Part shown: piece by piece, positions 36,448 through 48,753 of the stretch
Position numbering within the stretch: position 1 is the stretch's first letter
Layout: the number at the start of each line of letters is the position of its first letter
DNA from: Escarpia spicata
Taxonomy: Eukaryota > Annelida > Polychaeta > Sabellida > Siboglinidae
DNA: 64,000 nucleotides
Direction of reading: 5' to 3'
NCBI GenBank assembly: GCA_963995525.1
Contig: OZ023209.1
Location: 16,399,353 to 16,463,352 of the forward strand
Position numbers and translations under genes: made by a program
Notes under the pieces: model-generated
What the model was told of the DNA's origin: nothing
The model's input: the letters and a program-made list of their open reading frames with translations, nothing else
Databases searched by the model: none

Positions 36448-37164
36448 GAGTGTCTGCAAGCATACCGATCTCGATTCCCTTCCCTATCCCTAACGCGCTG
36501 TGCATACTACGTCATCGCTTTTTGTGTTTATGCGATCGGTTAAGTGTCGATCGGATAGGTAAATACGTAACCGGCAGGGGTGATCGGTAAGCGCAATCCC
36601 TATCCATTTCACCTTCAAATTATGGATGTATCAAAGTAAACAATATGACTGATTAGCCGCCTCCTTTTAATTGCAGTTGTGTTTAATGCATAAGAATTTT
36701 TTTTTTTAAGACCTGTCTCAGCATGGAATACATAACGGTAGGGGCACTAATTGTGCGTGCAATCGTTTTTGTTGTTTTCACAAAACATCAAATTCTTCTG
36801 TAAGATGTCTATGTGCTAAATCTCCCACACATATTCCGTTAAATTTGTGCGAACTTACGAATATAAACAGGCAAATCAAAATCTTGTAAAAGGCGCTAAA
36901 AACCGCGCATCCTATCTTCGCTGTGATGTGCTTTTGTACATAATTCCAAAATGATTTAGATGCATTATGGTCTGTTCATATGAGCTTGTGATTATGACTA
37001 CATATCCAGCTGAAAAAGGCATATAAACGTACTATACGTTGGCGAGTGAAACGCCGTGATGCACACACTCCTGACGGTTACCTATCTCCAACAATCGACA
37101 CCGATTGCGGAGCGCGTTAGGGATAGGGAAGGGAATCGAGATCGGTATGCTTGCAGACACTCTC
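36448..37164. mobile_element. 717-bp element with 52-bp perfect terminal inverted repeats
   Basis: 36448-36499 is the exact inverted complement of 37111-37162 (52/52); partial inverted similarity continues inward. The outer ends begin GAGTGTCTGCAAGCATACC. TA flanks both sides (36446-36447, 37165-37166), as with Tc1/mariner-type target duplication, with two extra bases at the right end. No transposase is encoded, so it is non-autonomous. It is inserted in the HSP70-A 5' UTR intron. Identical arms suggest a recent insertion or maintenance by conversion. Confidence 0.88.
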
Positions 37165-37537
37165 TAATACTGGGTTGAAGACCCCCACGAGGGATGTCAG
37201 CGTACGTTTTCGGTAAAACTTGGCTCTCAACATTCGGGATTGTGTTGTGGGACCAGATTCTAAAAAAATAACAAGATTTGACATGAATTTTGCCCGAAGG
37301 CAGTGCATTACCATATTAAGTACTACCAGCAGGCCGGCTACTATAAATTATAGGGCCTATGCTGCCTAGGCCTATATTTATCTAGACCGACGTCCACCGA
37401 TGTCGACTGCATATATCTCACAGGCTACACGAGTACACGATAGAGAATAATTAATTGAAACCGTGAATATTATTACGGCCTTACTAATATTGCACAGTAA
37501 CATATAGATGTATACGAAATCATTAATTTTACTATAC

Positions 37538-37620
37538 CTGTTTCTTGTGTAATGTTCTACACCTTCTAGACGAATACGTTGACGTTTCCTTTACCCCACT
37601 GCGTTGGATCTCTACTGCTT
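37538..37620 (-). other. HSP70-A non-coding first exon (5' UTR)
   Basis: A consensus donor (AACAG/GTATAG, exon edge 37538) and a TATA box 25-30 bp upstream of the expected start near 37618 define this exon. It would join the acceptor at 36309-36310, eight bases before the ATG context at 36301. The 5' edge is an estimate. Confidence 0.65.
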
Positions 37621-37644
37621 ACTAACACCGGCAGCAGAGCAGTG

Positions 37645-37652
37645 CTTATATA
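37645..37652 (-). promoter_or_regulatory. TATA box of HSP70-A
   Basis: TATATAAG on the minus strand, correctly placed between the heat shock element and the predicted first exon. A CCAAT box (minus, about 37808-37812) lies further upstream. Confidence 0.8.
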
Positions 37653-37681
37653 CCAGCGCCGCGGTAACATACGATCATAGC

Positions 37682-37694
37682 TTCGCGAACATTC
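37682..37694. promoter_or_regulatory. Perfect three-unit heat shock element
   Basis: TTCGCGAACATTC fits TTCnnGAAnnTTC exactly, the binding site of an HSF1 trimer. It lies about 30 bp upstream of the HSP70-A TATA box. A weaker TTCGTGAA pair is at 37907-37914. Confidence 0.88.
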
Positions 37695-37914
37695 CATAGG
37701 CCTTGTAGACTAACATGAATCAGCCAGTTACTTTTTATAAACGACTGGTGCGCGTCTGTTATGTTCTACCAACGTCTCGTCGAACTCGCTGCTGTATCAT
37801 AACATGGATTGGGTAATTGCGGCTAAATTGGCCATTTAAATATTATTGATATGTCAATTAAGTGTGGTCGGGAATACTAAAAAGACTGGAGAGTAGGTTG
37901 TCGAGCTTCGTGAA

Positions 37915-38920
37915 TTCGACGTGAACCTCGCGGCGAATACATTTTGTGATTGTTACCGACGTCAGGGGGCACCACTGATTTCTTTCCACCCCCGTCTCCC
38001 GCTCCCCGTCCGATTCCCCCTTATCCATGCCATTCTCCCCTCCTTATGCTCCCCTCTCTCGTTCTCTCCCGCTGCTCCCTGTCACTCTCCACTCCTAATC
38101 CCTCCCTTCACCACCTCTACCTCTCATCGCCGTCCCTTTATTCCTTCTCCCATCTTCCCTCTCCCTCTATCTCTCCCCCTTCATATCCCCACGCCCTCCT
38201 ATTATAATCATCAACTGTTCTCAACTGAAACTGTCTAGTAGGCCCTACATGTACATATGCCTAATATACAACTTAAAATATTAATTTTAATTACGTGGAA
38301 CCAAACAAATGTCGCCGCAGTGGCACAACTAACACTACCTTCCCCTTCCTACATAATTTTTGAACACAGTGAATCAGTCATCAACCGATGCGTAGCGTAA
38401 TCATAATTAACATATATATATTCCCTGAACCATATTCGCCCCATGCAAAGAACACATCGGCATTGTGTTGAGCATTAACAATGCATCAAGCAGTAGGGAT
38501 CTATTGGCCCTACGGACCTCCATATTAATGAAGCCGTACGAAGAACATGAGAGACCGGAGGTCGGGCTACATTCTGTCCGTCTAGCGATTAATGTTGTCA
38601 GTTGACACCAAAAGTTAGGCCCGACATACATGATCAGTCCAAGTAAGCGCATGGAGCGAACAGGTTTCAGAAGCGACGATTATATGCCACTGCCACGCTA
38701 CTTGTAAGTAAACAGGCCTAGCTTCACCGCCAGATATTTAATAAGATTGCCACCCAGAGAATTAACTCTAGGTGGCAGGTGGACAAGGAAGCCCTTTGGC
38801 TTATCGAGAGCCCGATCCTGTTATCTATGTGTATCCCGCCCTTCTGAGGTGTGTCGGTTTTATTTTTAAACATTCACGCTACTAGCACCCACACAATTAG
38901 CAGATAATCTTTTCCATTCA
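37915..38920. other. Gene-free interval with polypyrimidine tract
   Basis: 37970-38210 is strongly C/T-rich on the plus strand (CCCTCTC-type), giving Pro/Ser-rich chance frames. The rest shows no gene or repeat I can name. Confidence 0.6.
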
Positions 38921-41006
38921 CTTAGGGGGCTCTATACTTTCAAAAGTGAAATTTCATAAATAATTTCCAATTTTATGTTTTATGTTTTTTTGGAATGCTA
39001 TATCATTTGGCAAAACATTTGCAAAGTTGCTGTTTCCCTAGAAGCTCCTATTAAAACAAAAAAAACATTAGTTCGACCCCATCCGCAGGTGAATTGTTAT
39101 TTAAATTACCCTGCTATTACATAAAATGCTATAACTTTCTTATTATTAAATATTTTAATTAATTTTTTTCTGTATTGCCATGTTTGGTCACCATACTTGC
39201 CTTACCAAATGTGGCCCCAATGGGTTTAATCAAGGAATTTCATTGGCTAAGATACGCCAAAGTTAATGATGTACAGCCCGATTGGCCAATCACAGCAGTT
39301 CTTACAAGCTGCGTTAGCATACTGGTACTTCCTGTTTACTAGCGCAAGCAAACAATTTTTACCGTGTTTACACTGTTCCAATCAAGTTTTACTCTTATTT
39401 TACCACATTTACCATGCCTCCAACAAAACACAGAACAATAAGAAAGGCATAGCGTAAGTTCCATGGTAATAGACACACAAGTCAGCCACAATTTGATGGT
39501 AGTAATGTGGACACTGCGTACGCCGGGGCTAGAGCCTGAGCCAGAACTGCCGACAACCTGTACTGACAGTGACACTGACAGGCAGGTTGTGCCGGATGGT
39601 AATGTCGATAATGACAATAGCACTAGTGGCATATCTGCATCTCAAATGAAACTTGCAAACACTGACTGGTCCAATTTTGGAGAAAACACTTCCAACTTTT
39701 GAATATTTGACATCAATACTGGGGGGATCTGTGCTCTGTGATAAACAGCTGTGCCATGTGAGCTGTGTGTAAATGTGGGCATTTGTGTCTGACAGAAAAC
39801 AGCCAAGTTAAAATGGGATTGTCACGGCAGTTCATTCTGGCATGCAATGACGAGAGTTGTGACTTTGAGGTAAAGTTTTTCTCGTCGCAGAGAATCTCGG
39901 GCATTTGAAGTGAACCGCCGATTCGTTGCTGGGATGCGGACAGTTGGAGCAGGATTCTCTGACATGGAGACATTGTGTGGGATACTAAACATGCCACCAG
40001 CTATGACGCCTCATACGTATGCAGAAACATTACACGACATTGCAGATGCTACTCAAGTGTGTCGATGGCCTAACACAAAATGCTGTCGAAAGTCTTAATT
40101 CTGTCGTATAGGGAAAATGTCCGAAAGAAATATTTGTTGGAACTACAACAGTGCAACTGGCTCTGGATGATGCTGTAGCACACTACAATGATGGCACTGT
40201 CTCAATGGCTAGTGCTTCAAAAACTTGGCATAACACCGGGAACACACACAGTGAAATGCCTTGTCGCAAAGGACAAAAAGCGGATAAGGCAAGCAATAAG
40301 GCGCTCTCTTGAGGCACAGAAGGACATCCGGCAGGCAAAGCGACAGCGGCGATTGGCCTGCGAGGACACCCAACTACTGTCAGAAGGGATAACATATGAA
40401 GCAGGAGCATTTTAAAACCCCATAAACGCACTTTTCTGTTAAGTTTACACAGATAACCATAAAAAAGTAGCCAACTGTATTTTCATATCGTTTTTTTCTC
40501 AGAAATACTTTTTTGGTGTTTTTCTAGTCTTGGGATAGTGATAAATCAAAGTTTTCAACATAAGGCTATGCAATTTTCACTGTTGCTTGCCCTCACTGTA
40601 TTTAATGCACTGAACTAGGAGTTTAATAAAATGAGGTAATTTGTGAATTTTTTGCTGTTTTGAAATAATTGTAAATTTGGATGTTTTTATAGCAAATATG
40701 AACGTCAAATTAAAAATCTAAAAAACGGAATACATATAAAATCCTAGTTCAGTGCATAGAATGTTTCTTTCTCAAAAAGATGCAGAAAACACCATCTTTC
40801 TATGTTGAGTAGTTTTTAAGATACAGATGTTCTCGTGGTCGACAAAAAATCCAAGATGGCGTCCATTTTCATGACATCCGATTGGTCGATTTCAAATTTT
40901 TTCTTTTTTTCTTGTACATCATACTCCATTGTGTACATTGGAATGCAAATAAGTGTTTTAATACAAATCACAGCATTTTTTCTTCTGAAAGTAGAGCCCC
41001 CTTAAG
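38921..41006 (+). mobile_element. Mutator-like element with TIRs and deleted transposase
   Basis: Left end CTTAGGGGGCTCTATACTTT and right end (reverse complement) CTTAAGGGGGCTCTACTTTC are inverted repeats. Inside, plus-strand frames give NRRFVAGMRTVGAGFSDMET and LCGILNMPPAMTPHTYAETL near 39910-40050. VQLALDDAVAHYNDGTVSMA lies near 40150-40205, and LGITPGTHTV and ITYEAGAF near 40220-40415. These resemble the N- and C-terminal parts of the invertebrate Mutator-like transposase family, with the catalytic middle missing and frames broken. It is thus a non-autonomous derivative, 2086 bp. Target duplications are not clear. A LINE fragment abuts its right end. Family assignment is from memory of the motif set. 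Confidence 0.75.
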
Positions 41007-41580
41007 TCTTTAACTTTAATTAGTCTTTCTAATAATTTGCAAATCACTCGTTAAACTCGCTGGTCTATAGTTCCTCCGACTTGTTTCTCGAACCTTTTTT
41101 AAATAACGGTATAATGTTTGCCTTTTTCCATTCTAAAGTAACCACTCCCTCTTCTAATGACAAATTGAAAACTGTTGCAAGCGGTACGCTAATTTGTTCT
41201 ACAATTTCCAATAGTAGTTTGGGCGGAATCCCATCCACTCCAGGTGATTTATTATCCTTCATAGCCATTATTTTCTTAACTATCATATCCGGGGTTACAA
41301 TTAATCGTCCTAAATAGTCTGAATCTGCCTCCTTGAACTTAGCCTCTGGTACTGGCAGTGATCTAATATCTTCTCTGGTAAACACCGCAAACTAAAGTAC
41401 TCATTCAGGTCTTCTGCCATTATGAATCCCTCCGATATTATTTTTCCAGCACTATCTTCTAGAGGACCGACCTTATCTTGAACTTTCTGTTTGCTTCGAA
41501 CATACGCACAACTCTTGCTGTCATGTTTTATAAGCTAATTGTTTGTTCGTAGCTTCTCTTTGAATTTATAATTTCAGCTC
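41007..41580 (-). mobile_element. CR1/L2-like LINE reverse transcriptase fragment
   Basis: Minus strand: KIMAMKDNKSPGVDGIPPKL, then LEWKKANIIPLFKKGSRNKS, the start of the RT domain of non-LTR elements. Upstream on the same strand (41560-41390) degraded linker sequence continues (GFIMAEDLNEYF). The copy is cut off where the Mutator-like element begins, suggesting that element inserted into or beside it. Confidence 0.85.
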
Positions 41581-42857
41581 TTACAAGCGAATAAGGAAGT
41601 TGGGACATGTTCACACCCCATAGCCGCGAAAACAGCAGGTGCCCTCCCTTGGTATTTCGCTGGGGGCAGATATAATAGTGTATGATGTATCTTTCTACAC
41701 CAGCACTTACATGATAAGGAGATTGGTACTTCGTGCTTCAATAGGCCTACAGCATCCCGTTAGTAAAACCCAACCACTATTCACACAGTAAACAATTGCG
41801 AAATTAGTTACCGACAAACAGAAGATTTTGTTAGCAATAGGCGTATTAAGGGGACTACAGACGCACTGCTATAGGAAATTGTAAAAGATAAGTATAGTTG
41901 ACATAAAGCGTGCATAATATTAAATTTATCTGCATTTTCGGAAACAAAAATCATCCCTAACAATTCCACTGCGTGCCTGTGTGCTAGCAACAGTTAGTGT
42001 CTGCTGCATTTGCGATTTTAGTCACGAACAATAATTCAGTTGTTTTTCTCTACAAAATCCTGACTGGTGAATAAATTATCATAATCTATGCATTGCTTTT
42101 GCCAGCGCCTAGAGCTTCTTTGACCTTGACGACGCTGAGACGCAACGAATGACCGTTTTCTCGACTTATATGTATAAGAATTTGGCAGTTCATGATAGTA
42201 TGTTGGTTTCTCATATTCCCTTCAGAGTTACACTTGTAGCAACTGTTACAATGCCATACAGTACACCATGCAAACATTAACAGTTTAGTAGTTACTGCGC
42301 CAAAACAGATTCGGCTACAAACTAGTGTAATACCAGTATTTTCAGTTTGGCGACAGGCAAATGGGGAAGAGTAAGCATTGGTGATATCAGCCTTTACAAT
42401 TTAAATGCTTGCTAATGGTAGTTTTATTAACTCTTGGATACATACAAATTGTACCCAAATATGCCTTCGAGTTTGGTAACAATACACGAGATTCCATAAA
42501 TCACAAACCAGCGACAACAGTTCCGTATAACAAACATTTCTTTCAACACTGTTTTTCTAACAGCCTTTTTAATCATGATCTGTAAATGTTGCATCACTCG
42601 CAATCAGCATTTTAATATTAATTTAAGTCATTTTCAGTGGTGGGCTAACCAAAGTCTACCGCAACCACTGCTGCCAGTGGACTATTCAATATTTAAGTTA
42701 CTTTTAAATATATATAAAATAAAAAACTTTTTTGCATCATGCAAATACAGTGAAAGAACAGGTGAAAAACTAACAATTAGTTGAAGGACTCATCGAAGAT
42801 CCTGCCAACCCTGATAGTTATTAGTGCTGGAAGAAGAAAAAAGTTGATATTGTTTCA
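41581..42857. other. Gene-free interval upstream of HSP70-B 3' end
   Basis: No recognisable gene. AT-rich with short chance frames. The last part approaches the HSP70-B 3' UTR. Confidence 0.5.
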
Positions 42858-42940
42858 TCCCACGATCTGTCCAATGTTGAACCATGACCTGTGGTCACTC
42901 AAAGGAGCATTGTCCCTGCTGGCAGACAGCAGGCCATAGT

Positions 42941-45900
42941 TTAGTCGACCTCCTCGATGGTTGGGCCACCGGCAGACCCGTCAGCAGGAGCGGCACCATC
43001 TGCTCCAGGCATGCCCCCGGCGCCCGGCATACCACCTGGCATGCCACCTGGCATACCACCTGTAGACTGGTACAAGTTGGTGACGATCGGCATGCAGACT
43101 TTCTCGAGTTCCTTCTGGTGATGTTCAAACTCTTCTTTCTCGGCCGTCTGTAAAGTAAATTTATTTCCCCACTCAGCCAGATGATATAGAATATAATTCA
43201 AGAGTAACATAAAAAGATTATACAGTGCATTCAATTGCAACAGCTTCAGGTTAATGACTTCCGTAAATTAAACCTAGATATGTTGTACCAATATAAGAGA
43301 ATTCACAAGTCAATTCCTTACAATGTATAATTAGATTTAAACCATAATTAATGCCAATTATAAAGCAGTAAATATTAGTTACACACAAAAAGCAAGTACA
43401 CATGTTAAGTACAGACACAATGGCAGATGTTGGCAGTCATTGCATACATAACATTATTTTCTATGAAACAAATACTGCAAATCTGTTGTTCCAATCAGAA
43501 CAGCAACTCTGGTGATTATATATAATTATTATTCTGTTCATTAAAGTAACCGCCTGCTATAAAAATTGTATAATTAATACATAATAAGTTCTGCAAATTT
43601 GTTTTGGAGCAATGAAAGTGGTTCCCATATTAACCACACTAACTGAAAGGGAGTCACCTTCACACACATAAATGTTTCAGTTTGTAAAATGACTAGCTAT
43701 GATCTCAAAACCACTTGACGTAAGATATATTTACCCACTCGCTAACAAAAAAGAACTTAATCTTACAGCGACTGCTTCACCACATCATTTATCCCAAGAA
43801 AATAACACAGCAGCAGCTTATGTAATTACCTGGTTGTTGTCGAGCCAAGAGATGACCTCGTTGCACTTGTCGGTGATCTTCTTACGGTCCTCCTCACTCA
43901 GCTTATCCTTCAACTTGTCGTCCTCGGCAGTCGACTTCATGTTGTAGGCGTAGCTCTCGAGCGCGTTCTTCGCCTGGATGCGTTCGCGTTGTTGCTCGTC
44001 ATCGTTCTTGTACTTCTCCGCGTCCTGCACCATGCGCTCGATGTCGTCCTTGCTCAGACGACCCTTGTCGTTGGTGATGGTGATTTTGTTCTCGCGTCCG
44101 GTGCTCTTGTCTGTCGCTGTCACATTCAGGATGCCGTTGGCGTCAATGTCGAAGGTGACCTCGATCTGTGGAACTCCGCGGGGCGCTGGGGGGATGTTGG
44201 ACAGCTCAAACTTGCCGAGCAGGTTGTTGTCCTTGGTCATGGCTCGCTCGCCCTCGTACACCTGGATGAGCACGCCGGGCTGGTTGTCCGAGTAGGTCGT
44301 GAACGTCTGCGTCTGTTTGGTCGGGATCGTCGTGTTGCGCTTGATGAGATTCGTCATCACACCGCCGGCCGTCTCGATGCCGAGGGACAGCGGTGTCACG
44401 TCGAGCAGCAGCAGGTCCTGGACGGCCTCAGACTTGTCGCCGTGCAGAATCGCTGCCTGCACACCTGCACGAACAAACACAGATGTATAATAACAATTTC
44501 ACTGCTTTTCTCTGCACCATAAATCTGGCAATTATTACGATTAATAAAAACATAATCGTTCAAATAAAGTTCAAGTACATCAGTTCAATATCTGTTTCTG
44601 CAAGTTTTAAAAATATAATTTAGTAAAGGCAAGTTTAAAAAAATATTTGTCAACAAGTGTGGTTACTGTAATGTAAGTTGTAATTTATAATAGAGCAATC
44701 ATATAGTACTTACAAGCTCCGTACGCGACGGCCTCATCAGGGTTGATGGACTTGTTGAGTTCTTTGCCGTTGAAGAAGTCTTGCAGAAGTTTCTGGATCT
44801 TTGGGATACGGGTCGATCCGCCAACCAGAACAATCTCGTTGATGCTTGCCTTGTCGAGCTTCGAATCTCTCAGGGCCTTTTCCACCGGCTCCAAAGTGCC
44901 ACGGAACAGATCCGCGTTGAGCTCCTCAAAGCGGGCACGGGTGATTGTCGTGTAGAAATCAACACCCTCGTACAGGGAGTCGATCTCGATGCTTGCCTGC
45001 GTGCTGCTTGACAGTGTGCGTTTTGCACGTTCGCATGCTGTGCGCAGACGTCGCACGGCGCGCTTGTTGTCGGTAATGTCCTTCTTGTTCTTTCGCTTGA
45101 ACTCCTGCACGAAGTGGTTGACGAGACGCGAGTCGAAGTCTTCGCCTCCCAAGTGAGTGTCGCCAGCCGTCGACTTTACCTCAAAGATGCCGTCCTCGAT
45201 GGTCAGGATGGACACGTCAAATGTGCCGCCGCCCAAGTCAAAGATGAGCACGTTGCGCTCACCGCCGACCTTCTTGTCAAGGCCGTACGCGATGGCTGCA
45301 GCCGTCGGCTCATTGATGATCCGTAGGACGTTGAGGCCTGAGATGGTGCCGGCGTCTTTCGTTGCCTGGCGCTGAGAGTCGTTGAAGTATGCAGGGACTG
45401 TGACAACTGCACTGATGACAGTCTGGAACAGTCACAAGACAACGTCTCAGAACAACCCTGAGTAAGCCAAGTGCTGTAGGTCATAGAACCATTCCAATGC
45501 ACTGACTGTTGTTGCCAAGTACACAAACCCTCATTGACATGTTTATTTTGAAGGAAATCTTGTCATTTCCCCGTTATGTAGTATGACAACCATCATATAA
45601 ATTACTTTAGTTAACAATTCTTTAAAATCTTTTAGGTCTTACATACAAATTACTGGAAATATTGCTGCAGCGATTGTGTGAATTATTGTATTGCCATACT
45701 TTGCAAACAGAATGCGAAATAAAGTTCTGTTGTATATATTTTATGTGAATAATGTACAGCTCGAAATACCTGGAATAAAAATAAATAAATTATATCATGG
45801 AAATAGTGCTAGTAATAAAATGTGAGATATATTCTTCACTTAACAACATATCCCAAACAAAATTACTTATTTGTTGCTCGCTAGAATAGCGTAAAAATGT

Positions 45901-47511
45901 CAAAGGTACTCAAATTATGAATTTGCAAAAATTACTGCAGTCCATCTTATCACCAGCAGTGATAGAAATATGCCAGAATATTTACTAGTCTGCTGGACAA
46001 GTAAGTTTTGAAATCTACTTGTCCGCCAAAATTTTTACTTGTCCGAGTGGTTGTCAAGCGGAATCGAAGCTTCGGAAAAAACGTAAGAAAGTCAATGTCT
46101 TATTTTTATGACAACACAATGTTCCTGCTGTTTCGTTGCACGTACATCCGAGCGACTTGTGATCAAACACAAAATTTTATTTAATCCGCAAATTTTGAAA
46201 TTGCAAAATTATATTTTCCAGTCCATTATCATTCATCATGAATATTGAAAGTAGCTACATTACATGATTTATACCAATATTTAGTGATGCTGATATGAAT
46301 GCCTTTATTAATCACAAATAATTATTACGATGATAGGAATGAGACGATTGTTTTCCTTGCTATTTGTTGTTTCAAAAACTGTTTACGCTTAATATGGTAT
46401 GTATACAGTGTATATATATTAACATAATACTCCTGTAAAATTTTGGCATCAGTTTGTCATTGAAGATGCCACTCAACCATCAGGAACACGACCAATGCAA
46501 AGCCAGGAAATGTTGTCACAAAAATCATAATAAACTATATAATCTGATATTTTGTTAAACCTCTATGAACTTCAGTATTAAAAAAATTCTGTATTTAACA
46601 AACGAAGATAATATTCAATTGATCATCAGCAAACGCATTTTTCCTAAATGTTATATTACCATTTCAATGATGATCAAAAGTTTTAACGGTGATCGAATTA
46701 CATTTACAGATTTAGTTACGTTGTAACGTTGCTGCTGCACGCAGACCGTCATAGTTGGCAGAAGCCGACATGACAATGGCAGTCGGCACCCCATCCCCGG
46801 CAGTGCGTCTGGCATAAATCGGCTTCGAAAACTCACAATTTATGGTTAAAATAAACGTTACATACAACACTTCTGAAATTTCATTAATATTCCAATCAAC
46901 CACCACCGGAGCCAGTTTTGAAAATTGTCATCAATCTGGATTGGCTAACGCTACAAATTCTACCATTTCCAAAGTTCATCAAATATGATCCATGAGTGAA
47001 AGGAAGATGTACTTCGGCCAAACTGAACGATTTAATGAAATACAGCCTCGATCAACGATGGCTGATGTGGAGTCTGTCCTACACTGACCAGTATACATAC
47101 CATGCCAAGGTAGGCTTCGGCTGTTTCCTTCATCTTGTTGAGAATCATGGAAGAAACTTCCTCAGGGAAGAACAATTTCTTCTCACCCTTGTATTCTACA
47201 CGGATCTTCGGCTTGCCGTTTTCATTGGCCACTTCAAACGGCCAGTGCTTGATGTCCGACTGGACGGCGTGTTCATCGAAGCGCCGCCCAATAAGTCGTT
47301 TGGCATCAAATACTGTGTTGCTGGGATTCATGGCCACTTGGTTCTTGGCTGCATCTCCAATGAGACGCTCAGAGTCCGTGAACGCCACATAACTGGGCGT
47401 CGTGCGGTTGCCCTGGTCGTTGGCGATGATTTCCACCTTGCCGTGCTGGAAGACGCCCACACATGAGTAGGTGGTGCCGAGATCAATACCGATTGCTGGT
47501 GCTTTCGCCAT
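42941..47511 (-). CDS. Cytosolic HSP70 (HSC70-type), paralogue B
   Basis: ATP-dependent cytosolic chaperone, paralogue of the gene at 33517-36301 in the same orientation. Exons, minus: 47511-47101, 45422-44714, 44464-43830, 43147-42941; all junctions GT-AG, total 653 residues. It begins [20 protein letters not shown]. It carries the [14 protein letters not shown] and [15 protein letters not shown] signatures, a GGMP-rich tail with four GGMP repeats, and terminal PTIEEVD. An intron absent from paralogue A interrupts YGA/C, so a Cys stands where A has Ala (YGACVQAAIL against [10 protein letters not shown]). Exons are near-identical to A in nucleotide sequence while introns are unrelated. No heat shock element was seen upstream, so constitutive expression is plausible. 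Confidence 0.97.
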
Positions 47512-47518
47512 TTTGAAC

Positions 47519-48753
47519 CTAGAAGTAAGATGACGTGATCAAGATTATTTGGGACATGAACAATGCTACAAATTCAGCATTTTGTTGATAATCCTCAATA
47601 CATGTTAAACAACTGGATGAGATTTAGGGGAGAGCCAATTCTTTAGTGTTGAGAAGACATTTTGATGTATGTAAACCTAGTCAGTGCAGCAAGGTTGTCA
47701 GTGACTTAGTGGTGAATTGAATATAGAACATAAAGCAATTTATATATATAATAAAAACAATTAAAGAAAATGTAAGTCAAACTGTAACTGAAAATTATTA
47801 GTCAGGGGTTAGGTTTCGCAAACATTTGGCAGCCAATAGCATTGTTTTTCTCCTGTGATTTCTAGAAAAAAAACGTGGTCGGCATGCAGTTATGTCGTGA
47901 TTCAATGTCTACCTCTAGGCTCTATCCTAGGACTGTCTAGACTAGGTGGTTAGGCCTACATTCGAATTTAATTATGCGAATAGCTTTAAGTTGGAAAGAA
48001 ACACTGCTAAAATGCAGTCATTTTAGAATAAACACATTTCGTTCATGAGTCATGACAATTTCTGAACAGTCTATTGTTGGTATATTCACAAGCTACTGCG
48101 AGAAGTATTATATTCACTATGTCTATTCTACACTACAAAAGTACAACCAAGGGCAAGGCTGAACGCAAACCTGTACACTTCACAGACAATAAAACACATG
48201 GCATAGGCCAAAGGTAGGTATATCAGTATCCGCTAGGTGGCGTATTTCCTTCTAGCGGCCAAAACTGATCCATTTCTTGTGCATTGCACGTCAGAGATCA
48301 CATGGTCGCAGAAAATACGTCGCTGCTGCTATGCAAATGATGTCACCATGATGTTTGAGCATGGAATCGACCAATGGATAACTCTGTTACATATGGAGCG
48401 CGGCATTTTTGTGTGTGTAGGTAAGTGAAGTTTAATGTTTTCTATGCTTGCTAAATGCGTAAATAAAATGTAAAGATTACGTAATGAAATAGCGATATTA
48501 GTGTAGATTTAAATTGATATATGTTTCATAAGTGTACGTGCCTGCCGAGCAACACACCGACGTGGGCAACTTTGGCGTTCTAGGCGTACATTTTCAACAG
48601 TCGACGCCGTATCACACTGGCATCAGTAGGCGCTTTTGCAGCATTAATTAAATCCATATCCATCGCAACCATCACATATAATTGGTGTTATTGTTCACTT
48701 GTAACAGTGACAAGATCTATGTATAATTAATATTTACCATTTTTAGTTTGATA
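47519..48753 (-). promoter_or_regulatory. HSP70-B 5' flank, promoter not resolved
   Basis: An acceptor (CTAG) at 47519-47520 just before the ATG shows that a non-coding first exon must lie upstream. A possible donor (CAG/GTTTGC, minus) is near 48172. Further up are an octamer-like ATGCAAAT (48331-48338) and CCAAT (48371-48375). No perfect HSE or TATA box was found. Confidence 0.4.

Noticed and set aside
37921..38238. Pro/Ser-rich frames of 105 and 85 codons
   Set aside because: Low-complexity translation of a CT-rich tract.
48237..48428. Plus-strand 63-codon frame followed by a good donor (GTAG/GTAAGT)
   Set aside because: No downstream plus-strand exon or homology; lies in the HSP70-B 5' flank.
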